A DNA stretch of 64,000 nt from assembly GCA_035552155.1 (NCBI GenBank), contig DASZLX010000043.1, positions 124,001 through 188,000 of the forward strand. Reading direction: 5' to 3'. Position numbers and translations under genes: made by a program. The DNA comes from DASXHY01 sp035552155 (GTDB lineage Bacteria > Verrucomicrobiota > Verrucomicrobiia > Limisphaerales > DASXHY01). Below the pieces are notes generated by a model that worked only from the letters and a program-made list of their open reading frames with translations, made no database searches and was not told the origin of the DNA. Of the stretch, positions 9,281 through 17,374 are shown piece after piece. Positions within the stretch are counted from its first letter, which is position 1. Each line of letters starts with the position of its first letter.

Positions 9281-12200
9281 ATGTGTAATTCCATCTCTAC
9301 TCGGGAACGATTCGTTCTTTTTTTGGCTTTGTTATGCTGTCTGATATCAGGCGCAGCGAGAGCCGGGGGAACCTGGGCGGCATTAGTGAACAAGCCCCCA
9401 GTGGGGGTCAACCATGCCATGCTGTTGACCGACGGCACGGTTTATACGGATAACGGCAACGGTGAATGTTGCCGGCTGACGCCCGACATCCACGGGAGCT
9501 ATCGAAACGGCACCTGGGCGCGGCTGTCCTCCATGAATTACGGCCGCCTGTTTTTCGCCTCCCAGGTCTTGACCAACGGCAATGTATTCGTGGCCGGCGG
9601 CGAATACGGCACTGGACGCCGTCATGCGGAATTGTTTGATCCCTTGAACAATGTTTGGACGAAGATTCCCGATCCCGTTCCCGGTCCCGCTTTTTCGGAT
9701 GCCATCTCTGAAACTCTTCCCAACGGAAATGTATTGGTGGCGCCGGTCAGCCAGTTTGGCGGCTGCGAAATTTATAATGTGGCGGCCAACACCTGGCAGG
9801 CGGCGGCGAGCACGGCGAACCAGAACGAAGTCGCCTGGACCAAAATGCCGAACGACACTATTGTCACCATCGATACTGGCACGCAGACCTCGGAGCACTA
9901 TGTGCCCGCGCTGAACCAGTGGAAAGCAGATGGCACCGTGCCAGTGGCGGTCTATGGTTTCGGTGCGGAACTGGGTGGGGGTTTTTTGCTGCCCAACGGC
10001 AAGGCGTTTTACATTGGCGGAAGCACCAACACGGCCATTTACACGCCCAACGCGTCACCGCTGGGCGCCGGCACCTGGGTGGCCGGCCCGCCGATGGTTT
10101 TCGGAACGAACAATTTGGGCGCCGTCGATGCGCCGGCGGCAATGCTGGTGAACGGCAAAATTCTTTGCGACATCGGCCCCGTCGGGGGATTCAACGGGCC
10201 GGCCAGTTTCTACGAATATGATTACGTTGCCAACGCGTTCACGCAAGTCACCGCGCCGGGAGGCGGCCTCACCTATGGCAGCGCCCCGTTCGTCCACAGC
10301 ATGCTCTGCCTGCCGGATGGAACTCTCTTATTTGTCGGAGGGCAGAACTCGACTTCGTTGTACATTTACACACCTGATGGCACGCCGCTGCCGGCGGGAC
10401 AACCGACGATCAACAATATCACGGAGAATGCCGATGGTTCGTTTCACCTGATCGGCCTGGGACTGAATGGTATTTCTGAAGGCGCCGCCTATGGAGATGA
10501 CGAGCAGATGGCCACCGCTTATCCCCTGGTGCGAATGACCAACACGGTCAGCGGCAACGTTTATTACGCCCGGACCCGCAACTGGAGCAGCACGAGCGTG
10601 CAAACCGGCAGCCGCGTGATTACCACCGAATTTAATCTGCCGCAAAGCTTGCCGACGGGAACTTATTCACTCGTAGTCGCAGCCAATGGCAATCCGTCCG
10701 TGGCGACCAATTTCACATACTCGCCGCCACCGGTGCCGGCCGGGTTGACGGCGGTCAGCGGAAGCAATGGGTTTGCGAGAATGAGCTGGAACTCGAGCTC
10801 GGGCGCGACCGCTTATAATTTGAAACGCTCGGCTATCAACACCGGTTATTTCACCACGATTGCCACCGTCAGCGGCACTACTTATACGAATGTCGGGCTG
10901 ACGAATGGCCTCACTTATTACTATAAAGTGGCGGCGGTTGGCCCCAACGGCCCCAGCAGCGATTCCTCCGCCGTTAGTGCCAAGCCGGCGGGACCACCCA
11001 CGATTCCGGGCGCTACCTCGGTGACCCTGGCGTCCTATTATAATCGCATTGGCTTTTACACTGACGGAATCCACTTCAGCGGGGGCCTGGACAACGCCGC
11101 CACTGCCTATTCGGCAAATTTATTAGGCACTTCAGTTTTCTGGAACGGACTCGTGTTCGGCCTGGGACCCGCAAATTCCTCGGACGTGATTTCCTGCCTC
11201 GGCCAGACAATTACGCTGCCGCAAGGCCAGTTCAACTCGCTGCAATTGCTCGCCACGGGCGTGCAGGGCAGTCAAACCAACACCTTTACCGTAACGTACA
11301 CGGATAATTCCACAGCCACCTTCACCCAAAGTTTCAGCGACTGGGCAAATCAACAGTTCCTCCCCGGCGAAACCAGTGCTGCCACGATGCAATACCGCAA
11401 CCAGGGCACCGGCACAGCGCAAATACTGAAAGTTTCCGTTGACGGGTACAGTTTTCTCCTGGACCCGACCAAGACGGTTGAAAGCATCACGGTTCCCAAC
11501 AATTCAAACATCATTCTTCTTTCCATGGTGCTGGCGAATGAAACGGTCAGCGCGGATTTGACGAGTTTTTATAATCGCGCGGGGATTTACACGGACGGCA
11601 CCAGTTACACGAATCCTGCCACCGGCGGCATTGACGGCGGAGGTTATTCCTACTCGGGAACGCTGCTGGGCAGCTCGCAAACCTGGACTAACACGCTGTT
11701 CCTATTCGGCCCGCTGAATGCCACCAATGTCATCAGCTGCACCAATCAAACGATTCCGCTTCCGCAGGGCACTTATTCCCGGATGCGATTCCTCGGCTCC
11801 GGCGTGAATGGCAGCCAGGCAGGCCAGACTGTTACCGTGACCTACACGGACGCGACCACATCAACTTTTTCGGGCCAGGGCTTTAGCGACTGGTTCAGCC
11901 CGCAAAACTATGCGCGGGAGTCGAAGGCGATTCCCATGAGTTATCGCAATTCCAGCGACGGCTCATCGACCGAAAATAACGCCTTGTATCTCTATGGCTA
12001 CGACTTCCCGTTGGTCTCGACGAAAACCGTCCAAAGCGTTCGTCTCCCGAACGCTCCGAACGTCATGATCGCCGCCATCACCCTGGTGCCGGACTGGCCG
12101 CCGACCTTCAAGGTGGATCCGTTGACTCTGCCGCAGGCCAACTCCGGCGTGAGTTATAGCGGAACCATCGCCACCAATGCCAGCGACCTGAATTCGGACA

Positions 12201-12853
12201 CTCTCACTTATGCCAAGGTAAGCGGCCCCGCCTGGTTGAACGTGGCGGCCAACGGCACGCTCTTCGGCCCGCCGGCGGATTCCGACGTGGGCACCAACAT
12301 TTTCGTGCTGAGCGTCAAGGATACCAGCGGCTTGTCCAATACGATGACGCTTTACATCAATGTCAACGTCGCGCCGTCGTTTACGGTAACTCCGTTCTCC
12401 CTGCCGGGCATCGCCACCGGGCTGGATTATTCCGGTGAGATTGACACCAACGCGACCGACCCGAACCCGGGCGACGTGCTGACCTTTGCCAAGGTGAGCG
12501 GAGCGGCCTGGCTCACAGTATCCGCGGACGGCCAGCTTTCGGGCACGCCGCTTCCTGGCGATGCCGGCGATAACACCTTTGTGGTCAGCGTCACGGATTC
12601 CGGTGGTTTAACCGCCACCGCCACGATGGATATTGTCGTGAGCGCCTCGACGCCATTTGTCTCCTCGATCACGCCGCAATCCGACGGCACTCTGCAACTG
12701 AACTGGTCGGGCGGCACAGGTCCGTTCCAAGTACAGGTCACGACCAACCTGATCGCTCCCGACTGGCAAAACATTGGTGATCCAGTGAGCGGCAATAGCA
12801 TCTTCGTGACGCCCACCAACGACACGATGTTCTATCGAATTATAGGGCAATAA
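9281..12853 (+). CDS. Secreted kelch / galactose-oxidase-like multidomain protein
   Basis: A 1190-aa exported protein with signal peptide RFVLFLALLCCLISGAARAG. Order: kelch-type beta-propeller with glyoxal/galactose-oxidase flavour (about 30-375; repeats such as GGEYGTGRRHAELFDPLNN), an E-set domain (375-483), an FN3 (483-570), a duplicated module of about 180 aa (579-750 and 753-940, each opening with SYYNR or SFYNR and containing SDWF or SDWA), two Ig/cadherin-like repeats opening with PPTFKVDPL (940-1123), and the C-terminal module ending MFYRIIGQ. The Tyr-Cys cofactor of true galactose oxidases could not be confirmed, so catalysis is uncertain and carbohydrate binding is an alternative. 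The gene stands alone, about 160 bp after the second GH92 gene. Confidence 0.8.
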   Translation: MCNSISTRERFVLFLALLCCLISGAARAGGTWAALVNKPPVGVNHAMLLTDGTVYTDNGNGECCRLTPDIHGSYRNGTWARLSSMNYGRLFFASQVLTNGNVFVAGGEYGTGRRHAELFDPLNNVWTKIPDPVPGPAFSDAISETLPNGNVLVAPVSQFGGCEIYNVAANTWQAAASTANQNEVAWTKMPNDTIVTIDTGTQTSEHYVPALNQWKADGTVPVAVYGFGAELGGGFLLPNGKAFYIGGSTNTAIYTPNASPLGAGTWVAGPPMVFGTNNLGAVDAPAAMLVNGKILCDIGPVGGFNGPASFYEYDYVANAFTQVTAPGGGLTYGSAPFVHSMLCLPDGTLLFVGGQNSTSLYIYTPDGTPLPAGQPTINNITENADGSFHLIGLGLNGISEGAAYGDDEQMATAYPLVRMTNTVSGNVYYARTRNWSSTSVQTGSRVITTEFNLPQSLPTGTYSLVVAANGNPSVATNFTYSPPPVPAGLTAVSGSNGFARMSWNSSSGATAYNLKRSAINTGYFTTIATVSGTTYTNVGLTNGLTYYYKVAAVGPNGPSSDSSAVSAKPAGPPTIPGATSVTLASYYNRIGFYTDGIHFSGGLDNAATAYSANLLGTSVFWNGLVFGLGPANSSDVISCLGQTITLPQGQFNSLQLLATGVQGSQTNTFTVTYTDNSTATFTQSFSDWANQQFLPGETSAATMQYRNQGTGTAQILKVSVDGYSFLLDPTKTVESITVPNNSNIILLSMVLANETVSADLTSFYNRAGIYTDGTSYTNPATGGIDGGGYSYSGTLLGSSQTWTNTLFLFGPLNATNVISCTNQTIPLPQGTYSRMRFLGSGVNGSQAGQTVTVTYTDATTSTFSGQGFSDWFSPQNYARESKAIPMSYRNSSDGSSTENNALYLYGYDFPLVSTKTVQSVRLPNAPNVMIAAITLVPDWPPTFKVDPLTLPQANSGVSYSGTIATNASDLNSDTLTYAKVSGPAWLNVAANGTLFGPPADSDVGTNIFVLSVKDTSGLSNTMTLYINVNVAPSFTVTPFSLPGIATGLDYSGEIDTNATDPNPGDVLTFAKVSGAAWLTVSADGQLSGTPLPGDAGDNTFVVSVTDSGGLTATATMDIVVSASTPFVSSITPQSDGTLQLNWSGGTGPFQVQVTTNLIAPDWQNIGDPVSGNSIFVTPTNDTMFYRIIGQ

Positions 12854-12871
12854 ACGGATTGAAAGATATAT

Positions 12872-12967
12872 GGTAGGGCGCGTCGCTCCGCGCGCGCCGG
12901 GCTCGTTATTGGAATATTGCTCTTTCCACGCGACGCGCTCCGCGCGCGAAGCAGCGTCCTGCGTCTC
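12872..12967. repeat. GGTAGGG-type GC-rich palindromic repeat between convergent genes
   Basis: Begins GGTAGGGCGCGTCGCTCCG. Its first 28 bases (12872-12899) are identical to the left arm of the element inside dapF (40960-40987). A diverged inverted arm follows (CGACGCGCTCCGCGCGCG, near 12930). It fills the gap between the kelch gene and the response-regulator gene, where its hairpin could act as a two-way terminator. Confidence 0.8.
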
Positions 12968-13594
12968 TCAAAGCCGGAGATATTTGGCTACCGCTTGCGT
13001 CCGTGACTGGACGTGCAGCTTTTCGTAGATGTGCCGGAGATGCGTGCGGATGGTGTTGATGCTGATCCCAAGCTGGTCGCCAATTTGTTTGTAGGCCAAT
13101 CCTTCTGCCAGGCAATCCAACACCGCTTCCTCCCGTTCGGAAAGCAGGCTTTGCATTTCGCCCACCTGGTTGGCTTTTTGAAACGAGGCCACCACTTTGC
13201 GGGCAATGGAACTGGACATCGGCGAGCCGCCGGTTTGCACGTCCCGGATGGCGTGCAGCAATTCATCCGGATCATGCCGCTTGAGGAGATAACCGGTGGC
13301 GCCGGCCGCGAGGGCCTTGAAAATCTGCTCGGTATCATCGTAAACCGTGAGCATGAGGATGGGAATTTTCGGCATCAAAACCTTGAGGCGGCGCACGCAT
13401 TCAATGCCGTTCATCGCGGCCATGTTGATGTCCATCAGCACCACGTCCGGGTTGTCGGCGGGCAGGTGTTGCAGCGCCGCCGCCGCGCTCCCATACATGC
13501 TGACGCAACGAAAGCCCGGCGAGCCGTTTAAAAAAGCGGCGATGGATTCGCACAGTTTTTTTTCATCATCGACTATGGATACTGAAATCATCAA
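12968..13594 (-). CDS. NarL/FixJ-type response regulator
   Basis: A 208-aa two-component regulator. The receiver domain (1-125) has the acidic pocket D9-D10, phospho-acceptor D55 (VVLMDIN), the T/S switch at LMLTVYD and K104 in YLLKR. The LuxR-type helix-turn-helix (about 145-208) contains LSEREEAVLDCLAEGLAYKQ and the recognition stretch STNTIRTHLRHIY with N at the first position (ISINTIRTHL). It starts 12 bp after the stop of the sensor kinase gene on the same strand, so the two are almost certainly a cognate pair. Targets are unknown; nearby secreted hydrolases are candidates. Confidence 0.93.
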   Translation of the reverse strand: MMISVSIVDDEKKLCESIAAFLNGSPGFRCVSMYGSAAAALQHLPADNPDVVLMDINMAAMNGIECVRRLKVLMPKIPILMLTVYDDTEQIFKALAAGATGYLLKRHDPDELLHAIRDVQTGGSPMSSSIARKVVASFQKANQVGEMQSLLSEREEAVLDCLAEGLAYKQIGDQLGISINTIRTHLRHIYEKLHVQSRTQAVAKYLRL

Positions 13595-13606
13595 ATCACC
13601 TTGTTT

Positions 13607-16600
13607 TTATGGTACGGGGTTTTTCAAGAGCAGCACAAACCGGACGGTCGCACCTTGTCCGGCACGCGATTCCAGCCGGCACTCGCCGCCCAGTTCCGTC
13701 ATGCGGCGGCGCATGTTGCCGAGGCCGTTGCGAAAACCGGCGTCTGAACTGGGGGAGCCATGCCCGTTGGAAGCCGGGTCGAAGCCCTTGCCGTTGTCCG
13801 AAATCGTAATTTCCAAATCGTTCCCGCGGCAGGTAATGGCGATTTTCGCCTGCGTGGCGCCCGAGTGTTTGAGAATGTTGGTCAGCGCCTCGTGAACGGC
13901 CAGGAAAAGATGGTGGCGCGATTGCGAGGTGAGCGGTTGGGCGGGCAAATGCTGCGGGATGACGGTTTCGCATTCGATGCCGGTCCGGCGAAAATATTCC
14001 CGCGCGTATTGCACGATGTAAATGACCAGGTGTTCCAGCGTGTCCTTTTCCGGATTGACCGCCCAGACGATTTCGTCGAGGGAGCGCAGCACTTCGCGGG
14101 AATCGTCGGACATGGAACGGATATGTTCCTGGAGCGTGGGGGGGAGGGTCTCGCTCCGCCGAACATGCTCGCTCATGAACGAAATCCGGCACAGCTTGGC
14201 GCCCATGATATCGTGCAGGTCCTGGGCGATGCGCGTGCGTTCGCGTTCGAGAGCGCGGTCCTGTTCTAGTCGTTTGAGCCGCTGCTGCAACCGGCGCCTC
14301 ACGACTACGCGCCCGCCGATGACGCTCAACATGATTGTGGCGAACGCTGCGCTTCCGCGAAACCACCAGGTCTGCCAGAAATGCGGGAGCACTGTAAGTT
14401 CGAGGCCGGCGCCTTGTTCATTCCAGATGCCGTCACCGTTGCAGGCGATCACGCGAAAGCGGTAGGTGCCGGGCGGCACAAAGCTGTATTGCGCTACGCG
14501 GCGGGTGCCGGCTTCGAGCCAGTTGGGATCCAGCCCTTCCAGCCGGAAGCGAAAGCGCACCCGCTCGGGCGCATCGAAACTGATGCCGGTGTAACGAAAC
14601 TCAAGCGTATGTTTGCCGGGCCGCAGCCGGAGGGAGTCGAGGTGGAAATCCTTCGCCGCGCCGGAAACGGGAGACGCCGGCACGCCGTCCACCAGGATTT
14701 GTTCCATCGCGACCGTCGGGGCAGGGGAGCTGACCACGTGCCGCGGGTCGATGACCGCAATGCCTTTCAACGTGGAGAACCACAGCGAGCCGGATTTTGT
14801 TTTCAAACCCGCCGGAAAAAAACCGCTGGTGCATTCCTCGGACAACAGGCCGTCGGCGCGGGCGTAAATTTGCGGGTAAACGGCCGGAATGGCGTGCGCG
14901 GCGAGGTCTTCGAGGTCCTGCTTTTTGACGCGCGCAATGCCGCGGTTGCCGCCGAGCCAAAGGTTGCCGCTGTCGTCTTCAAGAATTTGGGAAATCGTGT
15001 TGTCGGGCAAACCTTCGCGCGCAGTGAAGGTGGCGATTTGCCCGTTCTGCAACCGGCACAATCCCCCGCCCGCGGTGCCAATCCAGAGCGTGCCCTGTGC
15101 GTCCCGGCGCAGGGTGCGAATCGAACCACTTGGCAGCCCGCGCACTTTTTCCACCTGAAAATACGGCTCCAATTGAAGGCGATAGAGTCCCTCGCCGTCG
15201 GTGCCGACCCACAGCGTGCCGGCGTCGGGCACAATTCCGGTAATCGGATGGCTGCAGGGGAAATTCGTACGGGGTGACCATTCCCCGCCGATAAAAGACC
15301 ACAACTCGCCGCCGCGCGCGCCGGCCCAGATTTCTCCATTTTTTTTGTCCTGTGCGAGCGCGCTGATATTCTGATTCGGCAGCGCGGACTCGGGGGTTTC
15401 GCTTTCAGCGGAGGACGGATTTTTAAAATGCAACAGCCCGGAATCGCCCGCCACCCAGCAACTGCCGTCCCTGTCCGCCAGCAGCGTGCTGCCGAGCCGG
15501 GTCTGCGGCGGGAGGCCGGCGAAAATCAGCCGCCGGAAGACGTGGCCGTTCCACTGGTATATCCCGTCCGGCTGCGCGGCCCAAATCAGATTCGGACTCG
15601 TCTCGACCAGGCCCTGGATTCCGCCGTAATCAAGCCCGTCGTTGTGGTTCAGCACGGAGACCTTTCGCAAATAGATGCGGTTCAGCCCTCCGTGCGTGCC
15701 GACCCAGAGCTTTCCTTCGCGGTCCGTCATCAGCGTTTCCACCATGTTGTCGGACAAACCACTGCTCGCGTTAATGGCCACCAGCTTGCCGGCTTTGAAT
15801 TCAAAAACTCCCTCGCCTTTCGAGCCCGCCCAGACAGTTTCGTCCGGACCTTCGACGAGCGAGCTGACGTAAGGCGTTCCCACGTGCCGCGGCATGCCGA
15901 AACGCAGCCACTGCTCGCCATCGCAGCAGAAAACAGAGTCATTGCCCGCGCCAATCCAGATTCGTCCTTTTTGGTCCACCAACAGGCAATGAGGGTCGCG
16001 AAGCACCGCGGCGAGCGAGGCATTTTGCAAAGGAACGAATTCATTTTTCCGGCAGCAATAAATTCCCGCGCCGCTCACTCCCACCCACATGGAGCCGGTA
16101 TGGTCGCGAGCCAGGGCAGCGATGGGTTTCCCAGAAAAAATTGCGGCGCTGGGAAAAGCGATCAATCGGCCGTTTTGCAGCACGGTCAATCCCGCCTGTG
16201 TGCCCACCCAAAGCCGTCCGTCGGCGTCTTCGGCCAAAGCCGTGATGGAATCGGACGGCAAACCGTCGCGAGTCGTAAATTTGCGCAATTTCCCGCCCTG
16301 CCAGCAGCTCAAACCGGCATCGACGCTCCCGATCCACAAGGCCCCCTTGCTGTCGCCGTACAAAACGCGCACGGGCCCGCTCTGAAATCCCTCGCGCGGC
16401 CCGAGCGGAGAAAAGTTGATGCCATCGAAGGAGCTGACGCCTTCGTCGCTTCCTTCCCAGATATAGCCGTCGCGCGTCTGAGCGAGGGCGCGCACGTAGT
16501 TTTCGGGCAGACCCTGCTCGCGCTGCCAGGAGCGGAAGGTGAAGGGCGTTTCGCCGCCGTTCTCGGATTCGTTGGCGGTGACGAAATCATTGAAGGAAGT

Positions 16601-17254
16601 GGCCACGGCCATTTCGCTGAAGATCCACCCGCCGCCGCCGCCGCTGTGTCGGAGGCGGATCTGGTTGAAAGAAGCGTCGGCCACGAAATGAGTGGTGATG
16701 TTGTCAGGCTGATTCGCCTCCGTGGCGCCCGAAAGCAAATTAGGATTGAGCCACACCGTCACGAGGTCGTCGCCATCGGGCCGGTAATGCACCTTGAAAA
16801 CGATGGTTCTTTCGATGCCCCAATGAGGAAGTTCATACGTGGTGGAAGCGGCCAGGCCGGGGCGTTCCGGATTAGCCGAGTTGAGGTCGATATATTCCAC
16901 CATCTGGTTGGAGGCGCCTTTCTCTCCCGTCGCAAACGCGCTGTAGGCCCACGCCTTCAACGCATTTCCGACCGCGAGCCGCTCGTGATCTCCCTGGAAC
17001 AACTGGAACGCCGCGAAATATTCCTCCGTGGTCGCGTCGGACAACGGGTCGACGTGAAACTTGAAATAAAGCGTGTCGCTGGAGGAATCGTCCCGCTGAA
17101 GAATGCCGCCCAGGATGTCCGTGCCCGCGCCGGTGTCATGCACCTGGGTGGAGCCGAGGTCGCTCCACAAAAGCATCGCCCGGATCGAAGGAAGCCCGGC
17201 GACGAAGATTGCCAGGGCAATCAACGTGAAGAGCGGAGTGGCGTGTGCCTTCAT
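13607..17254 (-). CDS. Sensor histidine kinase with two-component propeller sensor domain
   Basis: A 1215-aa membrane sensor. After a signal or anchor segment (FTLIALAIFVAGLPSI) comes a domain of about 200 aa resembling lectin-like modules of secreted proteins (DTLYFKFHV, TTEEYFAAFQLF). Then follow many Reg_prop blades (DGYIWEGSDEGVSSFDG, GRLWVGTQAGL, GKLWVGTHGGL; about 240-820), a Y_Y_Y domain (840-940), one transmembrane helix near 965, HisKA_3 with phospho-His H1014 (RIAQDLHDIMG) and a HATPase_c domain (NILKHSG, DNGKGFD, GLGNMRRRM). Architecture parallels Bacteroidetes HTCS periplasmic glycan sensors, but here the regulator is a separate protein encoded 12 bp downstream. Glycan sensing is inferred from this parallel and from the neighbours. 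Confidence 0.92.
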   Translation of the reverse strand: MKAHATPLFTLIALAIFVAGLPSIRAMLLWSDLGSTQVHDTGAGTDILGGILQRDDSSSDTLYFKFHVDPLSDATTEEYFAAFQLFQGDHERLAVGNALKAWAYSAFATGEKGASNQMVEYIDLNSANPERPGLAASTTYELPHWGIERTIVFKVHYRPDGDDLVTVWLNPNLLSGATEANQPDNITTHFVADASFNQIRLRHSGGGGGWIFSEMAVATSFNDFVTANESENGGETPFTFRSWQREQGLPENYVRALAQTRDGYIWEGSDEGVSSFDGINFSPLGPREGFQSGPVRVLYGDSKGALWIGSVDAGLSCWQGGKLRKFTTRDGLPSDSITALAEDADGRLWVGTQAGLTVLQNGRLIAFPSAAIFSGKPIAALARDHTGSMWVGVSGAGIYCCRKNEFVPLQNASLAAVLRDPHCLLVDQKGRIWIGAGNDSVFCCDGEQWLRFGMPRHVGTPYVSSLVEGPDETVWAGSKGEGVFEFKAGKLVAINASSGLSDNMVETLMTDREGKLWVGTHGGLNRIYLRKVSVLNHNDGLDYGGIQGLVETSPNLIWAAQPDGIYQWNGHVFRRLIFAGLPPQTRLGSTLLADRDGSCWVAGDSGLLHFKNPSSAESETPESALPNQNISALAQDKKNGEIWAGARGGELWSFIGGEWSPRTNFPCSHPITGIVPDAGTLWVGTDGEGLYRLQLEPYFQVEKVRGLPSGSIRTLRRDAQGTLWIGTAGGGLCRLQNGQIATFTAREGLPDNTISQILEDDSGNLWLGGNRGIARVKKQDLEDLAAHAIPAVYPQIYARADGLLSEECTSGFFPAGLKTKSGSLWFSTLKGIAVIDPRHVVSSPAPTVAMEQILVDGVPASPVSGAAKDFHLDSLRLRPGKHTLEFRYTGISFDAPERVRFRFRLEGLDPNWLEAGTRRVAQYSFVPPGTYRFRVIACNGDGIWNEQGAGLELTVLPHFWQTWWFRGSAAFATIMLSVIGGRVVVRRRLQQRLKRLEQDRALERERTRIAQDLHDIMGAKLCRISFMSEHVRRSETLPPTLQEHIRSMSDDSREVLRSLDEIVWAVNPEKDTLEHLVIYIVQYAREYFRRTGIECETVIPQHLPAQPLTSQSRHHLFLAVHEALTNILKHSGATQAKIAITCRGNDLEITISDNGKGFDPASNGHGSPSSDAGFRNGLGNMRRRMTELGGECRLESRAGQGATVRFVLLLKNPVP

Positions 17255-17374
17255 CTTTTGATTTTACGGACCCGGCAAACAATTTGCCAACATTCGTCAT
17301 CGCCTTTTTGACGCCTCAGCTCAATCTCTTTTTGTGGCATGGTCGAAATGCGCCCAGAACCACGGCGACATCGC

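Noticed and set aside
15428..17311. 627-aa plus-strand ORF opposite the sensor kinase
   Set aside because: No recognisable domain; the propeller kinase on the other strand is certain. Long antisense frames arise from codon bias here.
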